Source of the DNA: DASYPQ01 sp036006425
GTDB taxonomy: Bacteria; Planctomycetota; UBA1135; GCA-002686595
Assembly (NCBI GenBank): GCA_036006425.1
Contig: DASYPQ010000014.1
Span: 62,001-126,000, forward strand
DNA length: 64,000 bases
Direction of reading: 5' to 3'
Shown: in pieces, positions 52,878-61,366 of the stretch
Layout of the letters: each line of letters begins with the position of its first letter
Position numbering within the stretch: position 1 is the stretch's first letter
Notes under the pieces: model-generated
Databases searched by the model: none
The model's input: only the letters and a program-made list of their open reading frames with translations
What the model was told of the DNA's origin: nothing
Translations under genes and position numbers: made by a program

Positions 52878-53087
52878 ATGGCACGCCGCACAGTGACCAG
52901 CTACCGCGCCGGGAAGGTGACCCAGGTCGAGGACGAAGCCGGGACCGCCCAGGTCGCCGTCGTCGAGAAGCCCGGGATGACCATGGCGGACGGGATCGCG
53001 ATCGCGACCACGCTCTTGCTCCTCGCCGCGCTCGTGATGACCGACTACTACCTCGGGAAGCGGTACGGCAAGGGGATCTTCTTCTAG
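52878..53087 (+). CDS. Small single-span membrane protein
   Basis: A 69-residue protein with an AAGGA-type ribosome site before the ATG. A polar/basic N-terminal 35 residues is followed by one membrane helix (about 38-57, GIAIATTLLLLAALVMTDYYLG) and a basic end KRYGKGIFF. It starts 36 bp after the coiled-coil gene and may work with it. No family is recognised. Confidence 0.7.
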   Translation: MARRTVTSYRAGKVTQVEDEAGTAQVAVVEKPGMTMADGIAIATTLLLLAALVMTDYYLGKRYGKGIFF

Positions 53088-53103
53088 CCGCCGCTCCCTT
53101 CGT

Positions 53104-53121
53104 CGGACCCGTCCGGGTCCG
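53104..53121 (+). terminator. Short GC hairpin after small membrane protein
   Basis: CGGACCC and GGGTCCG pair around the loop GTCC, 17 bp after the stop. No T-tract, so the terminator call is weak. Confidence 0.35.
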
Positions 53122-53175
53122 TTCGCCCCATCCATCGGGCCGTTCGCGCAGACGCCGGAGCGGCCCGAGTCATTT

Positions 53176-53266
53176 CGGAACTGACTGGGTTCCGTGTTGC
53201 GACCCCTCGGACGCCGCTCCGAACGCGGCGCCCTGGAGGTCGCAACACGGAACCCAGTCAGTTCCG
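53176..53266. repeat. Palindromic REP-like element, family C
   Basis: Arms 53176-53204 and 53238-53266 are perfectly complementary over 29 bp (CGGAACTGACTGGGTTCCGT and on) with a 33-base GC-rich centre. The sequence differs from families A, B and D but has the same design. It lies in the 343-bp gap 53088-53430 upstream of mreB. The rest of that gap shows only the short hairpin at 53104-53121 and an AGGGAGGGGAGG ribosome-site stretch. Confidence 0.88.
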
Positions 53267-53430
53267 TGCTTTGCTCGGGGCGCTCCCCGCGTGTTTTCAG
53301 CGCGGATCGAAAGAATTCGCAGTTCTTGCACGCGGCCTTTCGCGTGTAGACTCCCGCCCGGCGCGCGGCTTCCGCGCGGACCCGTCGAGCGAGCGGTCCT
53401 GCGCGAGGGAGGGGAGGTTCTGGAGCCGGG

Positions 53431-54495
53431 ATGAGCAGCGTGTTCAAGCCGTTGGAGTGGGCGCTCGGCCGCTTCTCCGTCGACATGGGGATCGACCTCG
53501 GAACGGCGAACACTCTCGTCAGCGTGCGCGGCCGCGGCATCATCCTGAACGAGCCGAGCGTCGTCGCCGTGCGCAAGGACACGGGCGAAGTGCTCCTCGA
53601 CGGCATGGCCGTCGGCAACGCGGCGAAGGCGATGCTCGGCAAGACGCCCGGAAACATCGAGGCAATCCGGCCTTTGCGCAACGGCGTGATCGCGGACTTC
53701 GACGTGACCGAGAAGATGCTGCGCTACTTCATCACGAAGGTCCACGAGGGCCGGAACTGGGTGAAACCGCAGGTCGTCATCGCCGTTCCCGTCGGGATCA
53801 CCGCGGTCGAACGTCGCGCCGTGATCCACTCCGCGGAGCGCGCCGGCGCGCGCCGCGTGTACCTGATCGACGAGCCGATGGCAGCGGGAATCGGCCTCGA
53901 TCTGCCGGTTACCGAGCCGCGCGGCTCGCTCGTCGTCGACATCGGCGGCGGCACGACCGAGATCGCGGTCCTCGCCCTCGCCGGCATGGTGTGCTCGACG
54001 TCGCTGCGCATCGCCGGCGACGAATTCGACGAGGCGATCGTGAACCACATGCGCCGCCACCACAATCTGCTGATCGGCGAGCAGTCGGCGGAGAAGATCA
54101 AGCTGACGATCGGCTCGGCCTGGCCGATGCAGCAGGAGCTCTCGATGCCGATCAAGGGCCGCGACAGCATCACCGGCCTCCCGCGCAAGATCGAGACGAC
54201 GTCGATCGAGATCCGCGAGGCGCTCTCGCACCCCGTGCGCCTCATCTGCGAATCCGTCCGCGCGATCCTCGAGGAGGCGCCGCCGGAAATCTCCGCGGAC
54301 CTCTGCGACGCAGGGGCCGTCGTGTGCGGCGGGGGCGCGCTCCTCTACGGCATCGGCGATGCGATCTCCGACTCGCTCGGCATCCCGGTGAAGATCGCCG
54401 ACGAGCCGCTGACCGCCGTCGCCCGCGGCACGGGCGTCTTCCTCGACAAGCTCGACGTGTTCTCGCGCGTGCTGTCGGCCGACGAGGAAGACTAG
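53431..54495 (+). CDS. mreB: Rod shape-determining protein MreB
   Basis: A 354-residue bacterial actin: phosphate-1 motif GIDLGTANTLV, connecting NEPSVVA, phosphate-2 VVDIGGGTTEIAV, IAGDEFDEAI, and adenosine motif CGGGALLYGI. It forms membrane-bound filaments that guide lateral wall synthesis. The Gly/Ala-rich ribosome-site region upstream is strong. It leads the mreBCD-mrdA-rodA run, which implies a rod-shaped, peptidoglycan-containing cell. Many planctomycetes lack mreB, so this constrains the host lineage. Confidence 0.97.
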   Translation: MSSVFKPLEWALGRFSVDMGIDLGTANTLVSVRGRGIILNEPSVVAVRKDTGEVLLDGMAVGNAAKAMLGKTPGNIEAIRPLRNGVIADFDVTEKMLRYFITKVHEGRNWVKPQVVIAVPVGITAVERRAVIHSAERAGARRVYLIDEPMAAGIGLDLPVTEPRGSLVVDIGGGTTEIAVLALAGMVCSTSLRIAGDEFDEAIVNHMRRHHNLLIGEQSAEKIKLTIGSAWPMQQELSMPIKGRDSITGLPRKIETTSIEIREALSHPVRLICESVRAILEEAPPEISADLCDAGAVVCGGGALLYGIGDAISDSLGIPVKIADEPLTAVARGTGVFLDKLDVFSRVLSADEED

Positions 54496-54497
54496 TC

Positions 54498-54588
54498 CGG
54501 TACCTGGTTCGTTTTCTCGCACTTCGAGTCGCGCCGCACGGCAGTCGTGAGTCGCAGCGCGAAGTGCGAGAAAACGAACCAGGTACCG
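54498..54588. repeat. Palindromic REP-like element, family B, copy 2
   Basis: Arms 54498-54526 and 54560-54588 are perfectly complementary over 29 bp (CGGTACCTGGTTCGTTTTCT and on). The arm sequence is nearly that of the element at 33805-33901 (CGTTTTCTCGCAC core shared). It begins 3 bp after the mreB stop and separates mreB from mreC. Confidence 0.9.
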
Positions 54589-54633
54589 TACGTTCTTGAC
54601 GCGCGCGATCGCGAGGCGTAGGAGCCGAGGATC

Positions 54634-56007
54634 GTGGTTTCTTCGCGATCGCGCACCCTGCTCCTCATCGTGTTCTTCTTCCTCGCGGCGTTCTCGCTGC
54701 GGAAGCAGTCGGAGGTCGCGGACCGTCTCGAGGACCTCTTCCGGCCGGCGCGCGGCCTGAGGTCGCTCGCGGCGCCCCTCGTCTGGCTCTCCGCCCGCGA
54801 GGTGCGCGCTGCGGAATCGGCGCTCGCCGCGGGCGAGGACGCGCGGCGCGCGGCCGCCCGCGCGGTGCTCGAGGCGGCCCAGGTCTCGGCGGCACCCAGC
54901 GAGCGCTCGCTCTCCCAGGGCCGCGGCGTCGTTCACGCGGAGGTCGTCGACCGGCTCGAGGACGACCCCGACCGCGTCGTCGTGCACTTCGCGGCCGAGG
55001 CGACGGTCGAGCCCGGCATGCCGGTCGTCTGCGGCGACTACTACGTCGGCCGCGTCGCCTCCGTGCAGGGTCCCGGCCGCGGCGAGGCGACCGTCGACCT
55101 CGTCACGCGCCGCGATTTCCGCGTCGGAGGCGTCGCCCAGGGCACCGCGGCGAGCGAGCCGCCGCTCCTCGTCGTCGGCGGTCTCGTCCCCCGGGGGCCG
55201 GAGAAGGGCGACCGCCTCCTCGCGGTCCACTGCCCGAGCGATCCGGACCTCGCCGCGGGCGAAATCCGCGTGCGCGAGACCGACGCCGGCCCGGTCGACC
55301 GGTTCCGCGGTCTCGCGGACGGCTTCCTGCTCGGCTGGATCGAGCGCGTGCGCCGCGGAGGGGGAGCCATCACGGCTTTGCGCCCGGGCCTCGACTACGA
55401 GTCCGCGGTGTCGCAGATCGGCATCCTGTGCCCTTCGGCGGTCGCCCCGGCGGGACCCGACCTCGCGCGGGATCCCTTCCTCGACGCACGCTGGCTCGAC
55501 GCCTCCTTCGCGCTCCCGGGCGACGCGTCGTTCTGGCGCGAAGGCCGCGTCCTGCTCGCCGGGTACCGCGAAGGCGTCCGCGAGGGCGCGGCACTCGCCG
55601 TCGGCGCGAGCTTCCTCGGCACGGTCGCGAGCGCCGGAGCGACGACGTCGAAGGTGGCGCTCCTCGGAGACCCGGGGCTCGAGCTGACGGCGCTCGCCTG
55701 CCTCCAGGACCCGTCCGCGCCGCCACTCCCGATCGGCCGCCTCGTCTCGCTCGGCCGCGACCGCGCGGACGGCTCGCTGCGCCTGCGCTGGAACCCCTCG
55801 GTGGCGATCGGCCTCGCCTCCGACGTCGCGAGCGTCGTGCTCTACACCGCCTCCGGACACCGCTCCGTGCCGCCCGGCCTGCGGATCGGCACGACCGAGC
55901 TCCCGCGCGGCCGCGGCCCGTTCGTCCTGCGCGTCCGGCAGGAAGCGGACGGCCTCGGACTGACGCGCGCGCGGGTCTGGCGCGAGATCGCGGAGCGCGT
56001 CCCGTGA
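54634..56007 (+). CDS. mreC: Rod shape-determining protein MreC (divergent, enlarged)
   Basis: A 457-residue bitopic protein with GTG start after AGGAGCCGAGG. Membrane helix at about 8-24, helical segment 40-90, then MreC-like beta barrels: PGMPVVCGDYYVGRVASVQGPGRGEATVDLVTRRDF and, later, GAALAVGASFLGTVASAGATTSKVALLGDP. The second copy suggests an internal duplication, making it longer than typical MreC (about 280-370). Assignment rests on these motifs plus position between mreB and mreD. It links MreB to PBP2. Confidence 0.82.
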   Translation: MVSSRSRTLLLIVFFFLAAFSLRKQSEVADRLEDLFRPARGLRSLAAPLVWLSAREVRAAESALAAGEDARRAAARAVLEAAQVSAAPSERSLSQGRGVVHAEVVDRLEDDPDRVVVHFAAEATVEPGMPVVCGDYYVGRVASVQGPGRGEATVDLVTRRDFRVGGVAQGTAASEPPLLVVGGLVPRGPEKGDRLLAVHCPSDPDLAAGEIRVRETDAGPVDRFRGLADGFLLGWIERVRRGGGAITALRPGLDYESAVSQIGILCPSAVAPAGPDLARDPFLDARWLDASFALPGDASFWREGRVLLAGYREGVREGAALAVGASFLGTVASAGATTSKVALLGDPGLELTALACLQDPSAPPLPIGRLVSLGRDRADGSLRLRWNPSVAIGLASDVASVVLYTASGHRSVPPGLRIGTTELPRGRGPFVLRVRQEADGLGLTRARVWREIAERVP

Positions 56008-56009
56008 TG

Positions 56010-56176
56010 GAATCTGGCCTGGTTGATTGTGCAGAACCTCGACGCAAGTGCCTGGTGCACAAGGGTGGCGAGCGCGCCCTCGACCCCGAGGCGCGGCCTG
56101 GTGCGACCAAGCGTGCCAACCGCCTCTCCGAACTCGACTTGTGCCGGAGTCAGGCACAGCCAACCAGGCCAGGTTC
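56010..56176. repeat. REP/MITE-like element, family D
   Basis: The ends 56010-56032 and 56154-56176 are inverted repeats matching at 20 of 23 positions (GAATCTGGCCTGGTTGATTG and on). The 121-base interior has the smaller palindrome-like GTGCCTGGTGCAC. It begins 2 bp after the mreC stop and ends 6 bp before the mreD ATG. This CCTGG-rich design is shared with the half element at 25924-25941. Confidence 0.75.
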
Positions 56177-56182
56177 ACCGTG

Positions 56183-56701
56183 ATGCTGCCGCGCGTCCTC
56201 GGCTGGGCCCTGTTCGCCGTCTGGAGCACCTGGGCCTTCGCGCTCCAGGCCCGCCTGACGGCCGGGAGCGGCTCGGCGGCGTTCGTGCCGGACGTCGGGC
56301 TCGTCCTCGCGCTGTCGCTGCTCGCGCGCCTCGAGGAGCGCGACCTGCCGATCCTGGCGGTCGTCGTCGCGCTGACGCGTTCGGCGTTCTCGAGCGAGCC
56401 GGCGATCGCGCTCTTAGCGGGGACGCTCGGGCTCTCCCTGCTCGCGATGGCGGTTCGCTCGGTCGTCGAGCTCACGGGGCCGCTCTGGCGCACGATCACG
56501 ACGGCGGCGCTCGTCGCGGCCTTCGATCTGTGGCTCGCGGGGGCGGGGGCGCCCAGGGCGGGCAGCGTCGGAGCGGGGCCGGCGATCTCGGTCGGGGCGC
56601 TCCTCGCGGTCGGGATCTCGTCGGGACTCCTCGCGCTGTTCGCCGGGCCGGCGCTCGCGCACCTTCCGGGGCTCTCGCCCCTGCGGAGCCGCAAGTGGTA
56701 G
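56183..56701 (+). CDS. mreD: MreD-like rod shape protein
   Basis: A 172-residue integral membrane protein with about five hydrophobic segments, no polar domain, and a C-terminal basic end. Sequence similarity to MreD is faint, as is usual for this family. The call rests on size, topology and its slot between mreC and mrdA. I use the ATG at 56183; a GTG at 56180 precedes it. The upstream frame is open through the repeat element and is not used. Its stop overlaps the GTG of the PBP2 gene. Confidence 0.72.
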   Translation: MLPRVLGWALFAVWSTWAFALQARLTAGSGSAAFVPDVGLVLALSLLARLEERDLPILAVVVALTRSAFSSEPAIALLAGTLGLSLLAMAVRSVVELTGPLWRTITTAALVAAFDLWLAGAGAPRAGSVGAGPAISVGALLAVGISSGLLALFAGPALAHLPGLSPLRSRKW

Positions 56702-59700
56702 CCGAGCGCCGCTTCGGACCGTTGATCATCGTGCTCTTCCTCGTGCTCGGCGTCCTCGTCGTGCGCCTGTTCCAGGTCCAGGTGGTCGAGCACGAGGTCT
56801 GGGCGAGCGAGGCGGCCTCGCTCGTGCGCAGCTCGGAGCTCATGCCGAGCCGCCGCGGCGCGATCGTCGACCGCGAGGGCCGCCCGTTCGTCGACGACGA
56901 GAAGGTCTGGCGCGTCGACTTCGTCTACCGCGACTTCCGGCGCGAGAACCCGCTCGGCATCGTCGCGCACGCGCGCTCGACGCTCGAGATGCGCTGCGTG
57001 CCGCTCGCGGAGGCGCTCGCGAACATCGTCCCCTGGGGGCTCGACGTCGCGAAGCTCTCGATGGCGGACCTCGACGCGCTCGAGAAGACCGGCGCGTTCG
57101 CCGCCGCGAAGCGCCCGCCCGTGAGCGGCGCGGACGCGGGACTCTGCCGCGCGCGCGCGTCGGACCTGCGCTACTACGTGTACACGCTGCTCTCCGTCGG
57201 CGCGACCGAGCGGCGCCGCATGCGCGCGGCGCACGTCGATCCGAAGAGCCCGCGTCCCTATGTCGAGGTCCTCGCCGAGTTCCGCAAGACGACGGCGCAG
57301 AGCCTGCTCGACGCGCTCGCCGCCGACCTCGGTCGCCAGCGCGACCTGCTCGCGGGCCTCGCGTCGATCCTCCCCGCGCCGGAGAAGGGCCGCGCGGAGA
57401 CGCCGGCGTCGCTCCTCGAGCGCATGGAAGCGGCGCGCGCGCGCTTCGAGGACGCGGCGGCGGACGCGCTCTTCCAGGAGGCGACCGGCTTCCCGCCGGG
57501 GCGCATCTCGACCGCGAGCCTCGCGCGCACCTTCGACCTCTCCTGGCTCGCGGGCTCGTTGCGCTGGGACGCGGCGCGCCTCGCCACGTGGGAGGCGAGC
57601 CGCCGCGCGGACTTCACCGCGGACCTCGCCGGCACCGTGGCGCCGCGGATCCTCGTGCGCGCGGGCCTCGACGAGCCCGGGACGACGACGGGCGAGCACG
57701 TCCTCGACGGACTCGCCGCGCTCTACGCGCAGAACCAGGCGCCGGACGGGTGGCGCGAGCTCGACGAGCTCGCCGTCCTCGACGACGCGCGCGGGATCTT
57801 CGACCTCGAGCGCGAGCCGGACTGGAAGGCCCTGCGCCGGCGCGCGAGCCCGCTGCTCGACGCCGACCTGCGCAAGATCGAGAGCGGCCCCGACGATCCG
57901 TGGATCGCGCTCGCGACGCTCGCGGAGACCGCCGGCGCGCGCCTCGAGGTGCCGCGACCGACCGCCGGCGCGCGCGAGTGGGCGGCGCGCTGGGAAGCGA
58001 TCGCGGAAAAGGACCGGCACCTCGAGGGCGAGGAGGCGAGGGCGGCGCTCGTCGCGATCCTCTCGGCGCTCGAGGCGCGCTTCCTCGCCGCGAGCGACGC
58101 CGGCTTCGACGCCTGTCTCGCCGCGGCCGCCTCGGGCGGCGACGGCACCGCTCCGCTCCGGCTCTCGCGCGCATCGCGCGACCAGGTCGAGCAGCGCGAG
58201 CGCTTCCTCCTCAAGGATCTCTCGAGCCGGCCCGTGTCGATCGCGCCCGACGCGAGCTACCCGCTCGTGCACCTCCTCGAGCGCCACGCCGACGCGTACC
58301 ACGGCTTCGAGGTGCGCGCGGCGACGCGCAGGAAGATCCAGGCGCGCGCCGCGGAGGGGATCCCGGTCGCGCGCACGTTGATCGGCGGCGTGCGCGGGCC
58401 GTCGCTGCGCGATCTCATGAAGCGCGAGAAGCGGCGCCAGGACGGCGAGGACGAGGAGGACGAGGTCCTCGACGCGATCGCGCGGACGGACGACCGGCAG
58501 GGGAGCTACGGCATCGAGGCGCTGTTCGACGCGGAGCTCCGCGGCCGCAACGGGTGGTTCGAGACGTCCGGCCTCGACGAGGGGAGCTCTTCCGCCTCCG
58601 TGAAGGCCGCCGTCGACGGCCGCGACGTCGTGCTGACGCTCGACCGCGACCTGCAGCTCGCCGCGCAGGAGACGCTCGCGCACCCGGAGGCGCCGAACGA
58701 CGGTTCCGCGGACAACCTCTGGCTCACCCATCCCGTCGGAGCGATCGTCCTGATCACTCCCGACGGCGAAGTGCTCGCCGCCGCGTCCGAGCCGACCGAG
58801 GACGGCCTCGAGCCGACTCCCGGGCGCGATCTCGAGCGCTCGCACGCGCGCGAGCGGACGCTGACGCGGCCGACCTTCAATCCGCCGGGCTCCGTGTTCA
58901 AGCCGTTCGTCGCGGCGTACGCGCTCGATCACATCGGGCTCGACCCGAACGAGCAGTTCGGCTGCGGGCCGCTCGACGACAAGGGCTGGGGGTACGGGGA
59001 CCGCTTCGGGACGATGCATTGCCACAGGGGCGGCCACGGCTCGAGCGATCTCGCGAAGGCGCTCGCCGGCTCCTGCAACGCGGCGTTCGCCCAGATCGGC
59101 GAGCGGTTCACGCCGGAGCAGCTCCTCGAGATGGCCGACGTCTTCGGGTTCGGGCGTCCGACGGGCATCCGCGACGTGACGCTCGCGAACGGCGTGCACC
59201 ACCGCGGGCTGCGCGAGGACGCGGAGTGGACGTGGGCGCCGAGGCTCCCGAAGGACCTGAAGGATCCCGGCAACCGCATGCGCTTCGCGAACGGATTGGG
59301 CCTCGTCGAGGCGACGCCGATGCAGGTCGCGCGCGCGACGGCGGGCCTCGTCACGGGCAAGCTCCCGGCCATCCGCATCGCGCGCCAGGTCGCCGGCGAG
59401 GAAGTCGTCGCGACCGCGACGGACCTCCCGATCTCCGCGCGCGCGCGGGAGATCGTCTGCCGCGACCTCCGCGGGGTCATCGAGGACGCCGGCGGGACCG
59501 CCCACGTCGCGAGCCTCGAGCGCGCGAGCCTCGGCTTCGAGTTCGTGTGCAAGACCGGCAGCGCGGACACGTGGGACATCGTCCGTGCGGACGGCAGCAC
59601 GAACGAGCGCACGGAAGGCCAGAAGAAGATGCGCAAGCAGACCTGGATCGCGGGCTGGTTCCCGGGCGACGCGCCCAAGGCGATCCTCGTCGTCATGCTG

Positions 59701-59826
59701 CACGACACGGTCGAGACCTCGACCCACACCTCCGTGTTCGTCGCGGCGCAGTTCCTGCACTCGCCCGCGGTGAAGCGCTTCGTCGAAGGCGCTCCGGTCG
59801 CCGCGGCGAAGGAGGAATCCAGATGA
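56695..59826 (+). CDS. mrdA: Penicillin-binding protein 2 (MrdA-like) with a large insertion
   Basis: A 1,043-residue class B PBP, against about 630 for typical PBP2. A membrane helix (about 7-25) is followed by the usual RRGAIVDREG segment near 45. About 500 residues of mostly helical, Arg/Ala/Glu-rich sequence then intervene before YGIEALFDAELRGRNG and the transpeptidase domain. The serine active-site motifs are intact: SVFK (S733, K736), SCN (S793-N795) and KTGS (K953). It should crosslink lateral-wall peptidoglycan with RodA, whose gene overlaps its stop by 4 bp. The insertion is unlike the normal pedestal domain. Confidence 0.9.
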   Translation: MVAERRFGPLIIVLFLVLGVLVVRLFQVQVVEHEVWASEAASLVRSSELMPSRRGAIVDREGRPFVDDEKVWRVDFVYRDFRRENPLGIVAHARSTLEMRCVPLAEALANIVPWGLDVAKLSMADLDALEKTGAFAAAKRPPVSGADAGLCRARASDLRYYVYTLLSVGATERRRMRAAHVDPKSPRPYVEVLAEFRKTTAQSLLDALAADLGRQRDLLAGLASILPAPEKGRAETPASLLERMEAARARFEDAAADALFQEATGFPPGRISTASLARTFDLSWLAGSLRWDAARLATWEASRRADFTADLAGTVAPRILVRAGLDEPGTTTGEHVLDGLAALYAQNQAPDGWRELDELAVLDDARGIFDLEREPDWKALRRRASPLLDADLRKIESGPDDPWIALATLAETAGARLEVPRPTAGAREWAARWEAIAEKDRHLEGEEARAALVAILSALEARFLAASDAGFDACLAAAASGGDGTAPLRLSRASRDQVEQRERFLLKDLSSRPVSIAPDASYPLVHLLERHADAYHGFEVRAATRRKIQARAAEGIPVARTLIGGVRGPSLRDLMKREKRRQDGEDEEDEVLDAIARTDDRQGSYGIEALFDAELRGRNGWFETSGLDEGSSSASVKAAVDGRDVVLTLDRDLQLAAQETLAHPEAPNDGSADNLWLTHPVGAIVLITPDGEVLAAASEPTEDGLEPTPGRDLERSHARERTLTRPTFNPPGSVFKPFVAAYALDHIGLDPNEQFGCGPLDDKGWGYGDRFGTMHCHRGGHGSSDLAKALAGSCNAAFAQIGERFTPEQLLEMADVFGFGRPTGIRDVTLANGVHHRGLREDAEWTWAPRLPKDLKDPGNRMRFANGLGLVEATPMQVARATAGLVTGKLPAIRIARQVAGEEVVATATDLPISARAREIVCRDLRGVIEDAGGTAHVASLERASLGFEFVCKTGSADTWDIVRADGSTNERTEGQKKMRKQTWIAGWFPGDAPKAILVVMLHDTVETSTHTSVFVAAQFLHSPAVKRFVEGAPVAAAKEESR

Positions 59827-61031
59827 AAGAGCCCGCTCCGTCGCGGGGATTCCTGTCGTTCTCGCTCCCGCGCAGCCCGTTCTCGCTGCAGGGCGTGCGC
59901 TGGTTCGAGCTCGATTGGCACATCCTGGCCGTCGCGGCGGCGCTCCTGACGCTCGGCGTCACGATGGTGCGCGCGATGTCCCTCGCGGACGACGCTCTGG
60001 AGCGCGGGAACATCGACTTCGAGCGGCACATCGAGATCGTCGCGCTGACGCTGCCGATGCTGCTCGTCGGCATGTCGCTGCGGCCGCGGTGGCTGCGCAA
60101 GAAGGCCTGGGCGATCTACGCGGTCTGCCTGATCGTCCTCGCGCTCCTCCCGTTCGTCGGATCGGTGCACAACGGAGCGCGCCGCTGGATCCGGATGCCG
60201 GGGGCGTTCGACCTGCAGCCTTCGGAGATCACGAAGATCGCGCTGATCCTGGTCCTCGCGCGGATCCTGTACAGGAACAAGCTCGAGCGCTTGAAGGACT
60301 GGGGCCCGCCTCTCGCCGCCGCGCTCGTGCCGATGGCGCTCGTCGCGAAGCAGCCGGACCTCGGGACGGCGATGTCGTTCGTGCCGATCACGCTCGGGAT
60401 GCTGTACCTCGCGGGAGCGAAGGCGAAGGTGATCGTGCGGTTCCTGATCGGCGCGGCACTCGTCGGCGCGATCGCGTGCCAGTTCCAGGTCGGCGTCCAG
60501 GGCTACCAGTTCCAGCGCGTGAAGACGTGGGTGCAGGGTTTCCGCGCGAAGGGGCTGATCGAGGAGAAGAACGGCGCCGGGTTCCACAGCTACCACGCGC
60601 GCGTCGCGATCGGGAACGGCGGCCTGCTCGGCACGGGGATCGGGGACGGCGTCGCGAACCGGACGGGGATCCTGCCCGAGCGCGACTGCGATTCCGTGTT
60701 CGCGGTGGTCGCCGAGGAGCTCGGGTGGCTCCTGACCGCGGGCGTGATGACGCTGTACGTCCTGATGATCGCGCTGATCCTCGGCAGCGCAGGAGGGATC
60801 CGCGACCGCTACTCGCGGCTCGCGGCGGGAGGGATCGCGATGTACTTCGCGGCGCACTTCATGATCAACGTGAGCGTGAACCTGGGGCTGATCCCGATGA
60901 CAGGGATCACGCTGCCGTTGTTCTCGACGGGCGGATCGTCGCTGATGACGACGTTCCTGGCGCTCGGATTGGCGGTCGGCCTGGCGGCGCACAGCGAGCC
61001 GGCGCTCGACAAGGACGCGTTCTCGGCATGA
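59823..61031 (+). CDS. rodA: Peptidoglycan glycosyltransferase RodA (SEDS family)
   Basis: A 402-residue SEDS protein with about 10 membrane helices. Signatures: GARRWIRMPGAFDLQPSEITKIALIL, KQPDLGTAMSF, DSVFAVVAEELGW (the essential extracytoplasmic Asp region) and TGITLPLFSTGGSSL. It polymerises glycan strands in partnership with PBP2, encoded immediately upstream with a 4-bp ATGA overlap. The N-terminal 30 residues are a longer cytoplasmic tail than usual. Confidence 0.95.
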   Translation: MKEPAPSRGFLSFSLPRSPFSLQGVRWFELDWHILAVAAALLTLGVTMVRAMSLADDALERGNIDFERHIEIVALTLPMLLVGMSLRPRWLRKKAWAIYAVCLIVLALLPFVGSVHNGARRWIRMPGAFDLQPSEITKIALILVLARILYRNKLERLKDWGPPLAAALVPMALVAKQPDLGTAMSFVPITLGMLYLAGAKAKVIVRFLIGAALVGAIACQFQVGVQGYQFQRVKTWVQGFRAKGLIEEKNGAGFHSYHARVAIGNGGLLGTGIGDGVANRTGILPERDCDSVFAVVAEELGWLLTAGVMTLYVLMIALILGSAGGIRDRYSRLAAGGIAMYFAAHFMINVSVNLGLIPMTGITLPLFSTGGSSLMTTFLALGLAVGLAAHSEPALDKDAFSA

Positions 61032-61366
61032 GCGGAGGAGAGATGGAGACGAAGTTCAAGGCGAGCCGGTGGACGCGCGGGAACTTCCTGTTTCCGACGC
61101 TGGTCGAGGTGCGCGGGGACACGCTCGTGCTGCGCAAGCGCAACTGGTGGAAGGTGGACGAGAAGACGATGCACCTGTCGCGCGTGGCGTCGGTGGACAT
61201 CCAGAAGGGGCTCTTGTTCGCCGATCTGCGGATCGAATCGAGCGGCGGGGGAGATGACATCGTCAGCCACGGGCACTGGAAGCGCGACGCGGAGAGCGTG
61301 CAGCGGCTGATCCAGGAGTGGCAGTCGCGGAACCTGCCCCCGGGTCAGCCCCAGGTGCGCCCGTAG
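61028..61366 (+). CDS. Small PH-like hypothetical protein, last gene of the mre run
   Basis: A 112-residue protein overlapping the rodA stop by 4 bp (ATGA). An internal ATG at 61043, preceded by GGAGG 4 bases earlier, is an equally good start. The core VEVRGDTLVLRKRNWWKVDEKTMHLSRVASVDIQKGLLFADLRIESSGG has the strand order of a bacterial PH-like domain (bPH_2), common in membrane-associated regulators. It ends in a Pro/Gln-rich tail. It overlaps the convergent acetyltransferase gene by 22 bp. Confidence 0.7.
   Translation: MSGGEMETKFKASRWTRGNFLFPTLVEVRGDTLVLRKRNWWKVDEKTMHLSRVASVDIQKGLLFADLRIESSGGGDDIVSHGHWKRDAESVQRLIQEWQSRNLPPGQPQVRP

Noticed and set aside
56023..56182. Upstream extensions of the mreD and mrdA frames through the family D repeat
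   Set aside because: The extensions translate repeat DNA; proper starts for both proteins exist at 56183 and 56695.
53170..59760. Minus-strand open frame of 2,196 codons antisense to mreB-mreC-mreD-mrdA
   Set aside because: Shadow of plus-strand genes with clear motifs (MreB, PBP2); the antisense product is repetitive Arg/Ala/Asp with no recognisable fold.
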